Assembly (NCBI GenBank): GCA_013400115.1
Contig: VXBP01009315.1
Span: 1-64,000, forward strand
Length of the DNA: 64,000 nucleotides
Direction: 5' to 3'
Source of the DNA: Rhinopomastus cyanomelas
Taxonomy: Eukaryota > Chordata > Aves > Bucerotiformes > Rhinopomastidae
Shown here piece by piece: positions 48,421 to 58,823 of this stretch. The number at the start of each line of letters is the position of its first letter. The first letter of the stretch is position 1. Both the position numbers and the translations under genes were made by a program. Below the pieces are notes generated by a model. That model saw nothing but the letters and a program-made list of their open reading frames with translations. It did not search any database and had not been told where the DNA came from.

Positions 48421-51400
48421 TTTACACTAACATCTCCACAGCTTTTGGACTCCAGGCTTGCATCTTGCTGCCTGTCCTATTTCTGTGCTGCGCTAAAAGA
48501 AGTCAGTTGCTGTTTCTTTAGAGTTTTACACCAACTTCTGTTCAGATTTGATAAGGGTCTCTCACGAGCTGTACTTTGTGCACTGCATGGGTGACTGGAG
48601 GTATGATAATATTTTTCTTGCTGGAACAAAACAGGAATCATAGGGTGTGTTCTGAAATGGAGATACAATAATGAGGGGGTGGTGCCTGTAAGTTCCTTCG
48701 TGTTTTCACTCCATCCACACTGTGTCTGATAACTGTGAGAAAACAAATAATTGGGCAGTCTCTGCCTAAATTTTCTTTGCAAAAAAACATTGCCATGGAC
48801 TTGTCAAACTTATAAAAAGAAATATGTCCTAGGGTGGAATGTCTGTAGTCAATGACTTTAAAGTCCTGGAAGTTCAGCAGGAAGATCCAACACTCAGAAA
48901 CAACCGTGAGCCTAAAACAAGGGAAGGATAAGCAGTCAGTGGCAGGGGAAAAACCAGTTCAGGAGAATATCTAGTCCCATGATTCCTGTAGGGATTTCCA
49001 TGACTTAAATGCATGAGTCAGAGATGTTGCTACAGCAGAGTCTGCTGAAGGGAATGGTCAGTCTTGAGGAAATTTAAAGGAATGCATAGGTGGTTTTCTC
49101 TTTTCACTTGTCGACATCACTCATGCGCTAGGTGTTGTGTTTCCATAGGAACACAAATTTACTAAATGAGAAACTTTACACTAAAGGTTCCAGCTCTCTG
49201 AGCACATTGATATAGACAACTGTGCAAGCTCTCCAGCATCTATTCCACAAAGATTAACAGATCAGGTAAATATGAATGAAAAAGCTATAGTTGTTTCTCC
49301 TGTTGCTTCACATAAGTTCCACTATGATTTCCCCAGCTATTTAGCATTTAGAATTTAGACCATACCAGAACTTAAAGGTGCCAATACTGCCGGCATGAGG
49401 CTGTGCACTGTCTGTGTAGTGAAGGGGAAATGAACCCTCCTTAAGGGCTTTGGGGAGCTGTCAGTGGAAGTGCCACCACTTAGTACCATAGCGGACTACT
49501 GTTGGACCCTAGGTTTAGCCAAACTATTCTTACACACACTTGTACACACACGTATGAGCAGCATGAACACAAGACTCAAGCAAGAAAGGAAGAGATAAAG
49601 AAAAAAGTGGTCTGCTTAGTGCAGAAACCTCTTGTGCTACCTGGAGGTTCTGGTTGTTTCTAGAAGAGACCATGAGGATACCCACAGACAACATTTGGGT
49701 TCATTCCATTGTTCCTGAAATATTTTCAGTTATTTTTTCGGATGACAGGATCCCACAGCTCACAGAAGGCTGAAAGGAAGCAAAGACTCTGGTTGCTATC
49801 TGAAAACACATAGGCTGGAGAATTTAAGAAAAATAATTTACTACCCTAAATCAGCATTTGCCTATGAAAATGGAAATAATTATCACGCTCAGCTGAGCAT
49901 AATGATTGAAATATGTTAAATTTGAATAACTTCTGATGCCTGTATCATAAATAATGCTCATCATGCTGCACACAAAAGTCATGTCAACTAGAGTTCTGCC
50001 TGACTTCTGCTCATGGAAATGAAGCCTTTTTATCAATGCAGAAAAGAGCTGCCCAGATGCTGCTTTCTTCCCAAAATCCATTTACATGGGGACCCTATTT
50101 CACTTGCTTGGCTTTGTCTTTTCCTAAAATAGTAAAGTAGAAGATTTTATTTTCAAAATCTTGTTCTTGAAAGATGTGAGTGACCATGACGAAGGAGGGA
50201 ATTGTGAACATTATCAAGCAGCTGCAATTTCCATTTCTATGGGATGGAAAATGGAATCTGGCTCTATAGTGGCCTAACCTCTCATCTTATCTAAAAACAA
50301 AATACTCACTTGGATATTTGTTGTCTTCACTGCTACTAACACCTGGGAAGACAGTTATAATTAGAAGCAGAGAAAATCTATTCCTTTTTAGTGTGGCAGC
50401 ATGAATGAGTACTGGATAATGCAAACTACTGAAAGGGAGATCATGGTTTTGACAGAAAAAAGCAAGAACACACATTCAGTAGTATGCAGTTCCAACTGAA
50501 ACAGTCCTTGACTTCAAAACCATCATTATGATCATGAAGAGGAATGCTTGATTGTATCCTTGGGTGACTCTGGTGAAATTGGTGGAGGTGGACATTTTAA
50601 TGCTGATAAAGTATTTGCTTATCAAGGACACCTGCAGTCATTTTCCTTTGAACTGACAGATGTATGCCTGCTTTCTCCTCTTCCTCCTCTTCCTCTTCCT
50701 CTTCCTCTTCCTCTCCTCTTCCACATTTTTAACCTAAGGGTATAGTCCAGGGCACAGGATGGGAATATGTGTACTAATTGAAGAAAGTGTCTCTTCCTAG
50801 TGATCTAGAGGATCTAGGTCTGAAGACATGGAAGGAAAGAAGACAGACATGAAACCCTGGCTGGGTCTTTGATTATCTTTCTTATTTTTCATTGGGTCCT
50901 AGCTCCTTTCCCCTGGTTTGCTGAGATGTCAGCAGCTTGATTTTCCTTTCTAAATAAATTATAATAAATGTTGGGTCTTCTGGTTATGACTGGCCTAATT
51001 CTGTCTATAACTTAAATCTGATTCTGTAATTGCATTAATAGTGTCCTTTTCTTTGTTCATAATGTTCTCTTTCCTTGGCTTAACTAAAACGTTATCTGGA
51101 ATTCTTTTCTGCTTTCATGCATTCATTACTCTCTTCATGACTGGTTAAATAATTGTAGTTAATCCTTTTTCCATCACTGGATTGCTAATTCTAAGTAGCT
51201 GCCAGTCCATCAACAGAATTTGAGCTCAGCTAGGGATGAATTGAAGGGTATTACTCTCACTCCAGTACTGCTCACACCATTTTGTAGATGTAGGTCTCTA
51301 TCTTTGTGTCTGGATGGGCATCTTACTACCTTTTCGTTCTAAAAGGAGCTTGCAAGGTCATCCTTGTGGTATCATTTAATATGGGCACAGTGAACCCACG

Positions 51401-54187
51401 ATGACTCACACTGAATAATTGTACTTCCATTTGCTATGAAGTTTTTTGTTGATTTGAGAGCAAACTGTACTCTGAAATGCCAATTCCACTCAGTCTTTTT
51501 TTTCTCACGTTTCTCTTCTCTTCCTCTCTCTTGCTCTCTCTATCCCATTCCGCACTGTCTTAGGACTCAACGAATGAAGTGGATCCTTCACCACCCCAGC
51601 GCAGCGTTTCAAGAGACACAAGTAGGTTTGCACTGTAAATGCACATGTGTGTGTACACTGTATTGTATAAGTTGTTGACAGAAAGATCAAAAAAATAAAG
51701 GCAGGAGAACAGCAAACATAAAAGTCTGATGTGGGTGCACACGGATATTTAGAAGGTATTTTCCTCCAAAAGCACCACTAATCCATAACAGGGTAAAAAG
51801 TACTGAGGCTAAAGACTAAGGTTTTTTGCTACACTCTTGTTCCACATCAGTTCATACCACTGCCTTCCATTAAGCTCTGTGTAAGCACATCCAAGCTGCT
51901 GTGAAGCAGCGTGAACTAAGGAGAGCTGTAGCTCTGTTCAGCTGCAATTCAGTCTGGCATCACAGCCGAAAATGACAGTAAGAATCTTATGAAAAACAAA
52001 ACTTATGCTAGTAAATGCTCTCTTTCATGAGCTATCTAAGTGTAAAGAAATTGTAGTCTATCCAGCATTTTGTTAGTGCTTCCTGTAGAGGTAGATAGCA
52101 GTAGAAGAAATGAGAAAAGTTATTAATGGCGTGAATATACAGAAGAACTTACTTATGCAGTCATGCATAACTTACTGATGTGTCAGAGATTCCAAGCAGA
52201 TTTCTTTTTTTCCCCAAGAATAAGCAGAAATGTACCTTCCGTATCTGTAATGGCACACACAATCTGCACGAGCTCGATGTCAGCCACCTTTTAGAGTAAG
52301 CTGGGAATACGTTAAAGCCGTTTGTTAATTAGACTGACGACTTTCATCTGAAGTGGCTCCAAAGAGGTGTTAGGGTTTTTTGTGATGATTCAAAGATGCT
52401 GCATTATTGAAAAGACTATTAGTGTTCCAGTCACAGAAGCAGATTCGTGTGTGACTCAGGTTTTTATTTATTTACTGTTTTACTTCCTTTTTCTCATTTT
52501 TGTTTGTGTGTGTAATTCATGCTCCCACTGAAGTTAATTGGAAAGAATGCGAGTCAGACACACTGACATCTTCGTGTATGTGTTAAAGATCTCTTACCCT
52601 CTCCAAAAAGAAGACGAGGCAGCTGCACAGACTAGTAGAAATGTGAAGTGAAAAGCAGAGCCCTCTGCTTTAAATACTTGGGCTCATAATTGTGGTTGCT
52701 AGATGACCACGAAGAACGTAACAGTTTAAAATTGTGGGGTTTGCATAAACCAGGGCATGGTTCATCTCATCTAGTGCTGCGTGTTTACAGTTCAGGGATC
52801 TACATCTACACAGACAATCTACGTTGATAGTATAGTTAACAAATGTAACTTAGGAAGTTTAGGATGTACCAAGTTCTACTGACTCCTTTGACCATACAGG
52901 GAGCATAGAGTGACTTGCTCGTATGGAGATACCAGCATTCTGGACACGTATGTTTATGCAGCAGACACCAGCTAGATGTTTAGGATTCCTCAGTAGTCTG
53001 TGAGAGAGGCGTTCCTCTAAAGGGTGAACTATCTCATCCTAAGACTCATATTAAACACAGGTCAGGTGAATTATCTTCTTAAGTTCTTATCTTAAATGGA
53101 TATCTTAATCTTTAAGCCATGCTAATGGAAGCAGCAGGTAAAATGCCACCCCTCCACCCCCAACAGAGCTTGTGTAAAAGAGACATTCTCCTTCCTCATC
53201 AGGGCATGACACCCAAATAATGGGTTTGCCACTGATCTTGGCAAAATAGAAGTGAATGTAAGTTGTGCAGGGCAGAGGGCAGGGTGTGGTTCTCAATTTA
53301 TATTCCAGATAGAAAACTATCTGACAAAAAATGAGCACATTCATCTTTCTCTGCCTATACATTTATCTTTGTATATGTATGTATTTATCTTTATATGTCT
53401 GTATCTTTATACACCTATACACTGGGCACAAATGCAATGCTGCCACAAGTGGGGAAGGGAAAGAGATGCAAATCTGCATTGCTACATGGCCTTGGCCACA
53501 ACACAAACACTACAACACTTCATGCAGCTGTGAACCTCTGCAGGATCTCACTCAAGTATAATTTCACCTGGCCCAAATAAGGACCCCTTAAAAACAAATT
53601 CAGGCAACCTATATACAAAGAGTACAGAAAATCTGCATCTGCACATGGCAGACAACTGAACGTCATTGTGCTCAACCTTCTTTGTCCTGCAAAGGCACAT
53701 TAAATCTTGTCTAACATCTCCATGTTCCAGCAAGGCAGTCAGTTCATAATTGGCTCTAACTGGTGTGGTGACATAACTTACCTGCAGGCAAACAGCACTC
53801 AGAATGCTGTGAAATTCCCTCCCTCCTCTGAAAAAACATCAGAGCTTTCAGACCAATCTTTACCTCATACAGAGGCACTGATCAGGATAATTGAGGGGCA
53901 CAGCCATCAAAACCCCAGCCCACTGCGTAATGAATTGTAGGCGTTGGGGTGCATGAGCACTCTTCCGCAGGGTCCGCAGAGACGGCAGCGCTGTGGTGAG
54001 CCTTTGTGTGTCACACAAGTACATGACCTCCCTGCCTGGATCATGCAAAGGACAGTTAGGCCCTGCAGTTCCTCAGTGGAGCTCAGAAGAGCCTTTCCGA
54101 TGGAGTCTTCTAGGAGTGCACTTACTTTCTGCAGTCTTGGGCAATAAATGGGTGGAGGGAGAGACAGAAAGCAAGTCCCTGGATTTA
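48421..54187. other. Intergenic, longest CR1-free stretch
   Basis: Nearly 5.8 kb without a recognisable mobile element. Only a TTCCTC-type pyrimidine microsatellite at 50675-50722 and T-rich/ATGT-rich low-complexity sequence at 53335-53420 stand out. The absence of insertions in such a CR1-dense region may be chance. Confidence 0.55.
50675..50722 (+). repeat. (TTCCTC)n microsatellite
   Basis: Tandem TTCCTC/CTTCCT units form a pure pyrimidine strand of almost 50 bases, able in principle to form triplex DNA. Confidence 0.8.
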
Positions 54188-54481
54188 TCACAGTATCACC
54201 AAGGTCAGAAGAGACCTCATAGATCATCAAGTCCAACCTGTTACCACAGACCTCAAGGCTAGACCATGGCACCAAGTGCCACGTCCAATCCTGCCTTGAA
54301 CAGCTCCAGAGTTGGCGACTCCACCACCTCCCTGGGCAGGCCATTCCAGTGGCCAATGACTCTCTCAGTGAAAAAATTTTTTCCTTACCTCAAGCCTAAA
54401 TTTCCCCTGGTGCAGCTTGAGGCTGTGTCCTCTTGTTCTGGTGCTGGCTGCCTGAGAGAAGAGAGCAACCTCCTCTGCAGG
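54188..54481 (-). mobile_element. CR1 LINE, 3' part of an older subfamily
   Basis: TCACAGTATCACCAAGGTCA, ATCATCAAGTCCAACCTGTT, CCACCACCTCCCTGGGCAGG and CAGCTTGAGGCTGTGTCCTC are complemented CR1 blocks. The tail differs from that of the young copies. Confidence 0.85.
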
Positions 54482-55698
54482 CTTTCTTTGATCCTATCCT
54501 AGCTTTTCAATTTGATTTTAAGCAAGATGTTGCAGCTATTTTCAGATTTAAAGGAAATAATGCTGCAGAAAGGTAATAGGAAAGGAAATTTACATTAGTG
54601 GTATGAAACAACTTCTGGGGTGATAAAGTCAAGTCCTTAAATTCACGGAAAACAGTGACATTAATGTTTGGGTACTACTGTGTGTAGTACCAAGCCTAGG
54701 GCAGAAAGTCTATTCAAACAGTTTACAGGAAACTTAAATTTTACAGTGACAGGCCAAAATCTCCGAATACAAGGTATCAAAGGAAAAACTGTAAGAGGTG
54801 TTGTCGTCATGCTCACCTCCTACGCAAGCAAGCCAGGAGAGAGTTAGCAAAAATCCATGTGAGATTCTAGAAGCAAACTATAATTTGCAGTTCTGCAGAG
54901 CTTTGTCCCACAGACTCCTTTCTGCCTGTAGCCTGACAATTCTTTCAGCCCTGAGTGTATTTTGAAGAAATGCCATTCAGATTCCTAAGAAATTTCTATA
55001 TAGTTCCTGTCACCAGCACATCCCACCCGGCACTCCGGGGTAAGCTCCAAAGTGTCAGAGGGAAGCAAAAAAAACCCCCCGCAAGTAATTAAAAGCCGGA
55101 GGAAATTATGAACAGGAGAAGAAAGGAGATAGAAATTTTTTGCCATAACTATTGCAAGTCATTAGGGGAAACTGCAAAACATGAAGCACAGAATAAATAC
55201 AATGTGAGCAAAGAGCATCCAGGTCTCCTTTCAGACCTTTGACACAGCTATGCTGGTACAATTCCCTGCACATTGTCTTTCAAGCCCTATTTTCATATCT
55301 TTAGGAAAACACAAAGATATTTGTACCCCAGTTCATTCTCTCAGCTATAAGAATGCACGGAGATGTGTCAGCCAGAATTCTCCTTCAGCGGCTGGAGTGA
55401 GAGATTTGCTTGGAGCCTGGCTTTATAACAGTTCAGCTTTCTTCTTCTCATTAAAATAAAAAGAAAATATCATCATCACATGCTCCAGGCTTAAAAAGGA
55501 GTCCTCAGATAGTTATTGGTATCTCACGGGACAGGCACAAAGGCAGACTCTGAACAGCACATGGAGAAAAAGGTTCACAATGGGAGTAAGAACAAACTTG
55601 TGTTGTACCTACTCTTGCAAATTCCAGTTTTGGGGTATGTCAGAGTCCCTGAGGATTTCCATGCATTCAGTTATGTTGAAATACTTCACAGGATCATC

Positions 55699-55748
55699 CT
55701 ATATATATAGATAGATATATAGATATGTACATATACACACACACACAA
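55699..55748. repeat. Compound TA/TAGA/CA microsatellite
   Basis: CTATATATATAGATAGATAT grades into ACATATACACACACACAC within 50 bases. Confidence 0.8.
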
Positions 55749-56263
55749 GGCTGTCATTCGGGATGGTATGGTCTGTGTGTCTGTGTCCGTGCGTCTGTTT
55801 TGCTCATGTGGAAGTGAATGCAATGCAGCCTCTGCAAAACAGGGCACTCATTTTTGAGGGCTGGGCAGATCATTCCATATGCTGCTAGAGAGATAGATAC
55901 GTATATTCACAAATATCCACATATATGTATATTTATGGAATACAGGTGTGTATGCCCGTGGAACAGAGCACGTACCTGGCATCCAAGTACCAGATTCATT
56001 ACTTTATCTGACTCCTGCAGGTTGGGGGTGAGCACAGCACCCTAAAACCTCTCCCACAGATCTCAATGGATTTCCTTTTTCCCAAAGCGTGGACACTGTC
56101 TCCTCACCTTTGCTTTGCCAAGAGCGTGTGTGGACTCTGCCTGCCTCTCGGACAGGTCAACCTGATGCCACAGAGACGTTATTATTTATTGAATGGTTAA
56201 TTACTGAGAAAGACCCTGAAACGTCGCAGCGGTGCCCGGCGGCTGAGCCCCGTGTCCCGCACA

Positions 56264-56278
56264 GCACTAGGTGGCAGC
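56264..56278 (+). promoter_or_regulatory. Candidate CTCF-binding site
   Basis: GCACTAGGTGGCAGC agrees with the CTCF core consensus CCASYAGRKGGCRSY at 14 of 15 positions (first base differs). It sits in the most CpG-rich patch of the gene desert. This is a motif match only; occupancy is unknown. Confidence 0.5.
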
Positions 56279-57016
56279 ATCAGCTAGCAATCGCGGAGGC
56301 TGTCCCAAGCGCCTGCCNTACATTTTGCCAACTTCCTAAACAGTTACATGTCAGAGAAAGGCTGAAACCACAACACAAAAAAAGCCCCAGGCTTACTGGC
56401 TCTGGTTTGGATGCAGCTCATAGCAAAGGTCTGAGTTGCATCTTGAGTCTTAGGTGTGCTGGTTCCATTCTGTGCTCCTGCCCAGGAGCCCGTGGAGTGT
56501 TTGTGCCTGCAGCAGAAGGATAAACACAGCATAAGCTGACTCATTAAATTGTTATTGTCCTTAAAGCCTGGATGCCTGTGGGATCAGCCCTTGCTGCATT
56601 TCTTTGTAGCAATGAAAGGGAAAAAAAGTGCTTGTTAGGAAAATCACAGTTAATTAAATTATGATCTGAAAGAAGCAGCAGTTTCCTGTCTGTGGTGAGC
56701 TGATATTATCTGCCTCTCATTTTTCGTTAGTGGGAGAAACTAACGTTAATGGGCATTGCAGGATCCTTGCCAGTTTGATCAGAAAGTGAGGGATGCATCC
56801 ATTTGTTCCTGCCTCTGAGAGCTAAATCTAAATGCTGGTGCTGGGGTCAGTGTAGCTGTGAAATGGGTATGACAGTGCTCCCCCAATCCCTAGGGAGGAG
56901 TACAGGGCCAGCTAAAGCTTTCAATGGACATACAGAGTCAGCAGCAGGCTGCTGGGAGCAACAGAGAGCATTACTTTCCCATGAGAGCCCAGCAAAGACA
57001 CACAGCATGATGGCAC

Positions 57017-57032
57017 TGGTGGTGGTGGTGGC
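57017..57032 (+). repeat. (GGT)n short microsatellite
   Basis: CTGGTGGTGGTGGTGG is a run of five GGT units beside the old CR1 copy. Confidence 0.6.
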
Positions 57033-57079
57033 AGTTATATAGGGTCGATAAGGTTTGGGCCCAGTGCTCTCTGCTCTTT

Positions 57080-57565
57080 TGTTTTTAAATTCAAGAGATA
57101 CATGGATTTGACAAGTGGACCAATCAATGGATAAGGAATTGGCTGGATGATTACCCTCAAAGTCAATGGCTCAACACTGAGTGGAGACAGTGGTGATTGA
57201 TATTCCTCAGGGGTTGGTACTGGGACCATTGTTGTTTAACATCTTTGTTGGTGGCATGGACAGGGGGATTCAGTGCACCCTCAGCAAAGTTTGTTGACAA
57301 CACAAAGCTGAGTGATGTGGCCAAGATGTTGGAGGGAAGGAAACCCCTTCAGAGCAACCTTGACAGGCTTAAGAACTGAGAGCACGCAAACCGCGAAAGG
57401 TTCAACAAGACTAAATGCAAAGTCCTGCATCTGATTCTGGGCAGAGTCCTGCATCTGATCTTGGGTCCTGCACCTTGTAAAGAACTTGGGAGAGTTGGTG
57501 GATGAAAAATAATTGTGAGCCAGTAATATGTGCTTGCAGCCCACAGCTGGTAATGTGGGCTTACA
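57080..57565 (+). mobile_element. Old CR1, left part of an interrupted copy
   Basis: Frameshifted CR1 RT sequence with an INQWIRNWLDDY-like segment, a VLGPLLFNIFV box (57220-57255) and a decayed catalytic box reading FVDN instead of FADD (57287-57298). It then continues into DNTKLSDVAKMLEGRKPLQS. A short internal tandem duplication, AGTCCTGCATCTGAT, occurs at 57420-57460. The copy is interrupted by a younger CR1 end and resumes at about 57640. Confidence 0.82.
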
Positions 57566-57639
57566 GAACCACCGAGCTTTAGGGATTGGAAGGGACCCTG
57601 AAAGATCGTCTAGTCCAATCCCCGTGCCAGAAAGCTACT
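57566..57639 (-). mobile_element. Young CR1 3' end inserted in an old CR1
   Basis: ACCACCGAGCTTTAGGGATT, GGAAGGGACCCTGAAAGATC and GTCTAGTCCAATCCCCGTGC form a short complemented CR1 end. CTTGCAGCC is found on both sides (57534-57542 and 57648-57656) and may be part of the target duplication. Confidence 0.78.
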
Positions 57640-58193
57640 TGCAGCCTGGGCTGCATACAGAAAAGTGTGGCCAGTAGGTCAAGATGTTGATTCTGTTCCT
57701 CTGCTGTCCAGCCTTGGGACCCACAGCATAAGAATGAACCTGCTCAGATGAGTCCTGAGGAGGCCCATGGAGATGATCATGGGCTAGAGCACCTCTTTAT
57801 GAGGGCAGGTTGAGAGAGTTGGGTTTGTTCATCCTGGACAAGAGAAGACTTTGAAAACACCTTATATGTCATTCCAGTGCTTAGAGGGGATGAAGATGGG
57901 GAGGGACTTTATATAAAAAAATGTAGTGGTAGGACAAGGTGAGTGTTTGAAATTGAAAGTGAGCAGATTCATATTGAATATAAGGAAGAAATTGCTCACT
58001 ATGTGTGTGGTGAGGCACTGGAACAGGTGGCCCAGAGAAGTTGTGGATGCCCCCCTCTTCAGAAGTGTTCAGAGCCAGGCTGGATAGGTTTTGAGCAACC
58101 TTTTCTGTTGGAAGGTATAACTGCTAATAGCAAGGGGTGTGGAACTACATGATTTTTAAGGTATCTTCCAATCCAAACCATTTTGTGATTCTA
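57640..58193 (+). mobile_element. Old CR1, right part of the interrupted copy
   Basis: CTTGCAGCCTGGGCTGCATA resumes the plus-strand ORF2 C-terminus, followed by a RFILNIRKKLLTMCVVRHWN-like segment and GTATCTTCCAATCCAAACCA with the tail TTTTGTGATTCTAGA. With the left part it forms one old element of about 1.0 kb. Confidence 0.82.
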
Positions 58194-58523
58194 GACAGAT
58201 GCCAGTATCAGCCACGTCTTCTTATTTCCTGTCACTGCAACAAACCAGTCAGCAACCATGTAGGAGCTAACACATCGTACTGCTCTAAATACTTCTAACA
58301 CTGACTGAGGTCTTAGAGATGATTACATTGTGCATTCCTGGCGAGAGTAGAATGAACGTGAAATCGCTCCCATGGGATTCAGCATGAGGAGATGGAACTT
58401 GAGCAACAAAGAGATTCAGGTTCCCCAGCTCCTGTACTATTTCTCAACCCTGACAGAGGTGCTTGGAGTCCCTGCACAGTCAAGATGAGAAGGCAGGAAC
58501 ATAGAAATGGGACCTGCAAAAGG

Positions 58524-58555
58524 TCTTATTACACTCTGAACAGAGTGTAATAAGA
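58524..58555. repeat. 32-base palindrome with 15-bp perfect arms
   Basis: TCTTATTACACTCTG and its exact complement CAGAGTGTAATAAGA are separated by only AA. It is the longest perfect hairpin I found in the window, and its edge is about 75 bases from the SINE-like element. Confidence 0.85.
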
Positions 58556-58630
58556 AGACAAGAGCTGAGAAGGCAGATGAAAATCATTTGGAAATTTAGT
58601 TCCAGGCTTCCCAGACACTTCTATCTCTTT

Positions 58631-58823
58631 TCACAGAATCACAGAATGTTACAGGTTGGAAGGGACCTTGAAAGATCATCTAAGTGCTGAAACCACCGGA
58701 GCAGAGTAAGCCTACAGTACCTGGTAGACCCAGACTGTCCGAGGATATAGCTGTCCTACACGGGGCTCAAAGCCACGAACCGTGGGATTCAGTCCCGTGC
58801 TCCACCAGCTGAGCCAGACCAAC
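58631..58823 (-). mobile_element. tRNA-derived SINE with CR1 3' tail (putative)
   Basis: Read on the minus strand from 58823, the element starts with a tRNA-like head: a seven-base acceptor-like start GTTGGTC, then TGGCTCAGCTGGTGGAGC (A-box type, D arm), an anticodon-loop position reading GAA as in tRNA-Phe, and GTGGCTTTGAGCCCC (decayed B box). The spacing from GAGC to the T arm equals that of tRNA-Phe. After a body of about 70 bases it ends in AAGGTCCCTTCCAACCTGTA and ATTCTGTGATTCTGTGA, the CR1 3' end. Such a tail lets CR1 enzymes mobilise a SINE, as known for TguSINE1 of songbirds, which has a tRNA-Ile head. Acceptor pairing is poor, so this is not a working tRNA gene. Family status rests on one copy. 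Confidence 0.65.

Larger units (their letters stand above)
54482..57079. other. Intergenic with CpG patch and simple repeats
   Basis: It contains a TA/TAGA/CA microsatellite (55699-55748), a CpG-rich patch at about 56215-56320 with a CTCF-like site, an undetermined base at 56318 and a GGT run at 57017-57032. No gene is supported. Confidence 0.55.

Noticed and set aside
56240..56266. Second SINE copy, from a GAGCCCCGTGT match to the element at 58.7 kb
   Set aside because: Only about ten bases agree; there is no A box, body or CR1 tail around it.
58740..58823. A functional tRNA-Phe gene
   Set aside because: Acceptor-stem pairing fails at several positions, the B box is decayed, and the segment is fused to a body and a CR1 tail.
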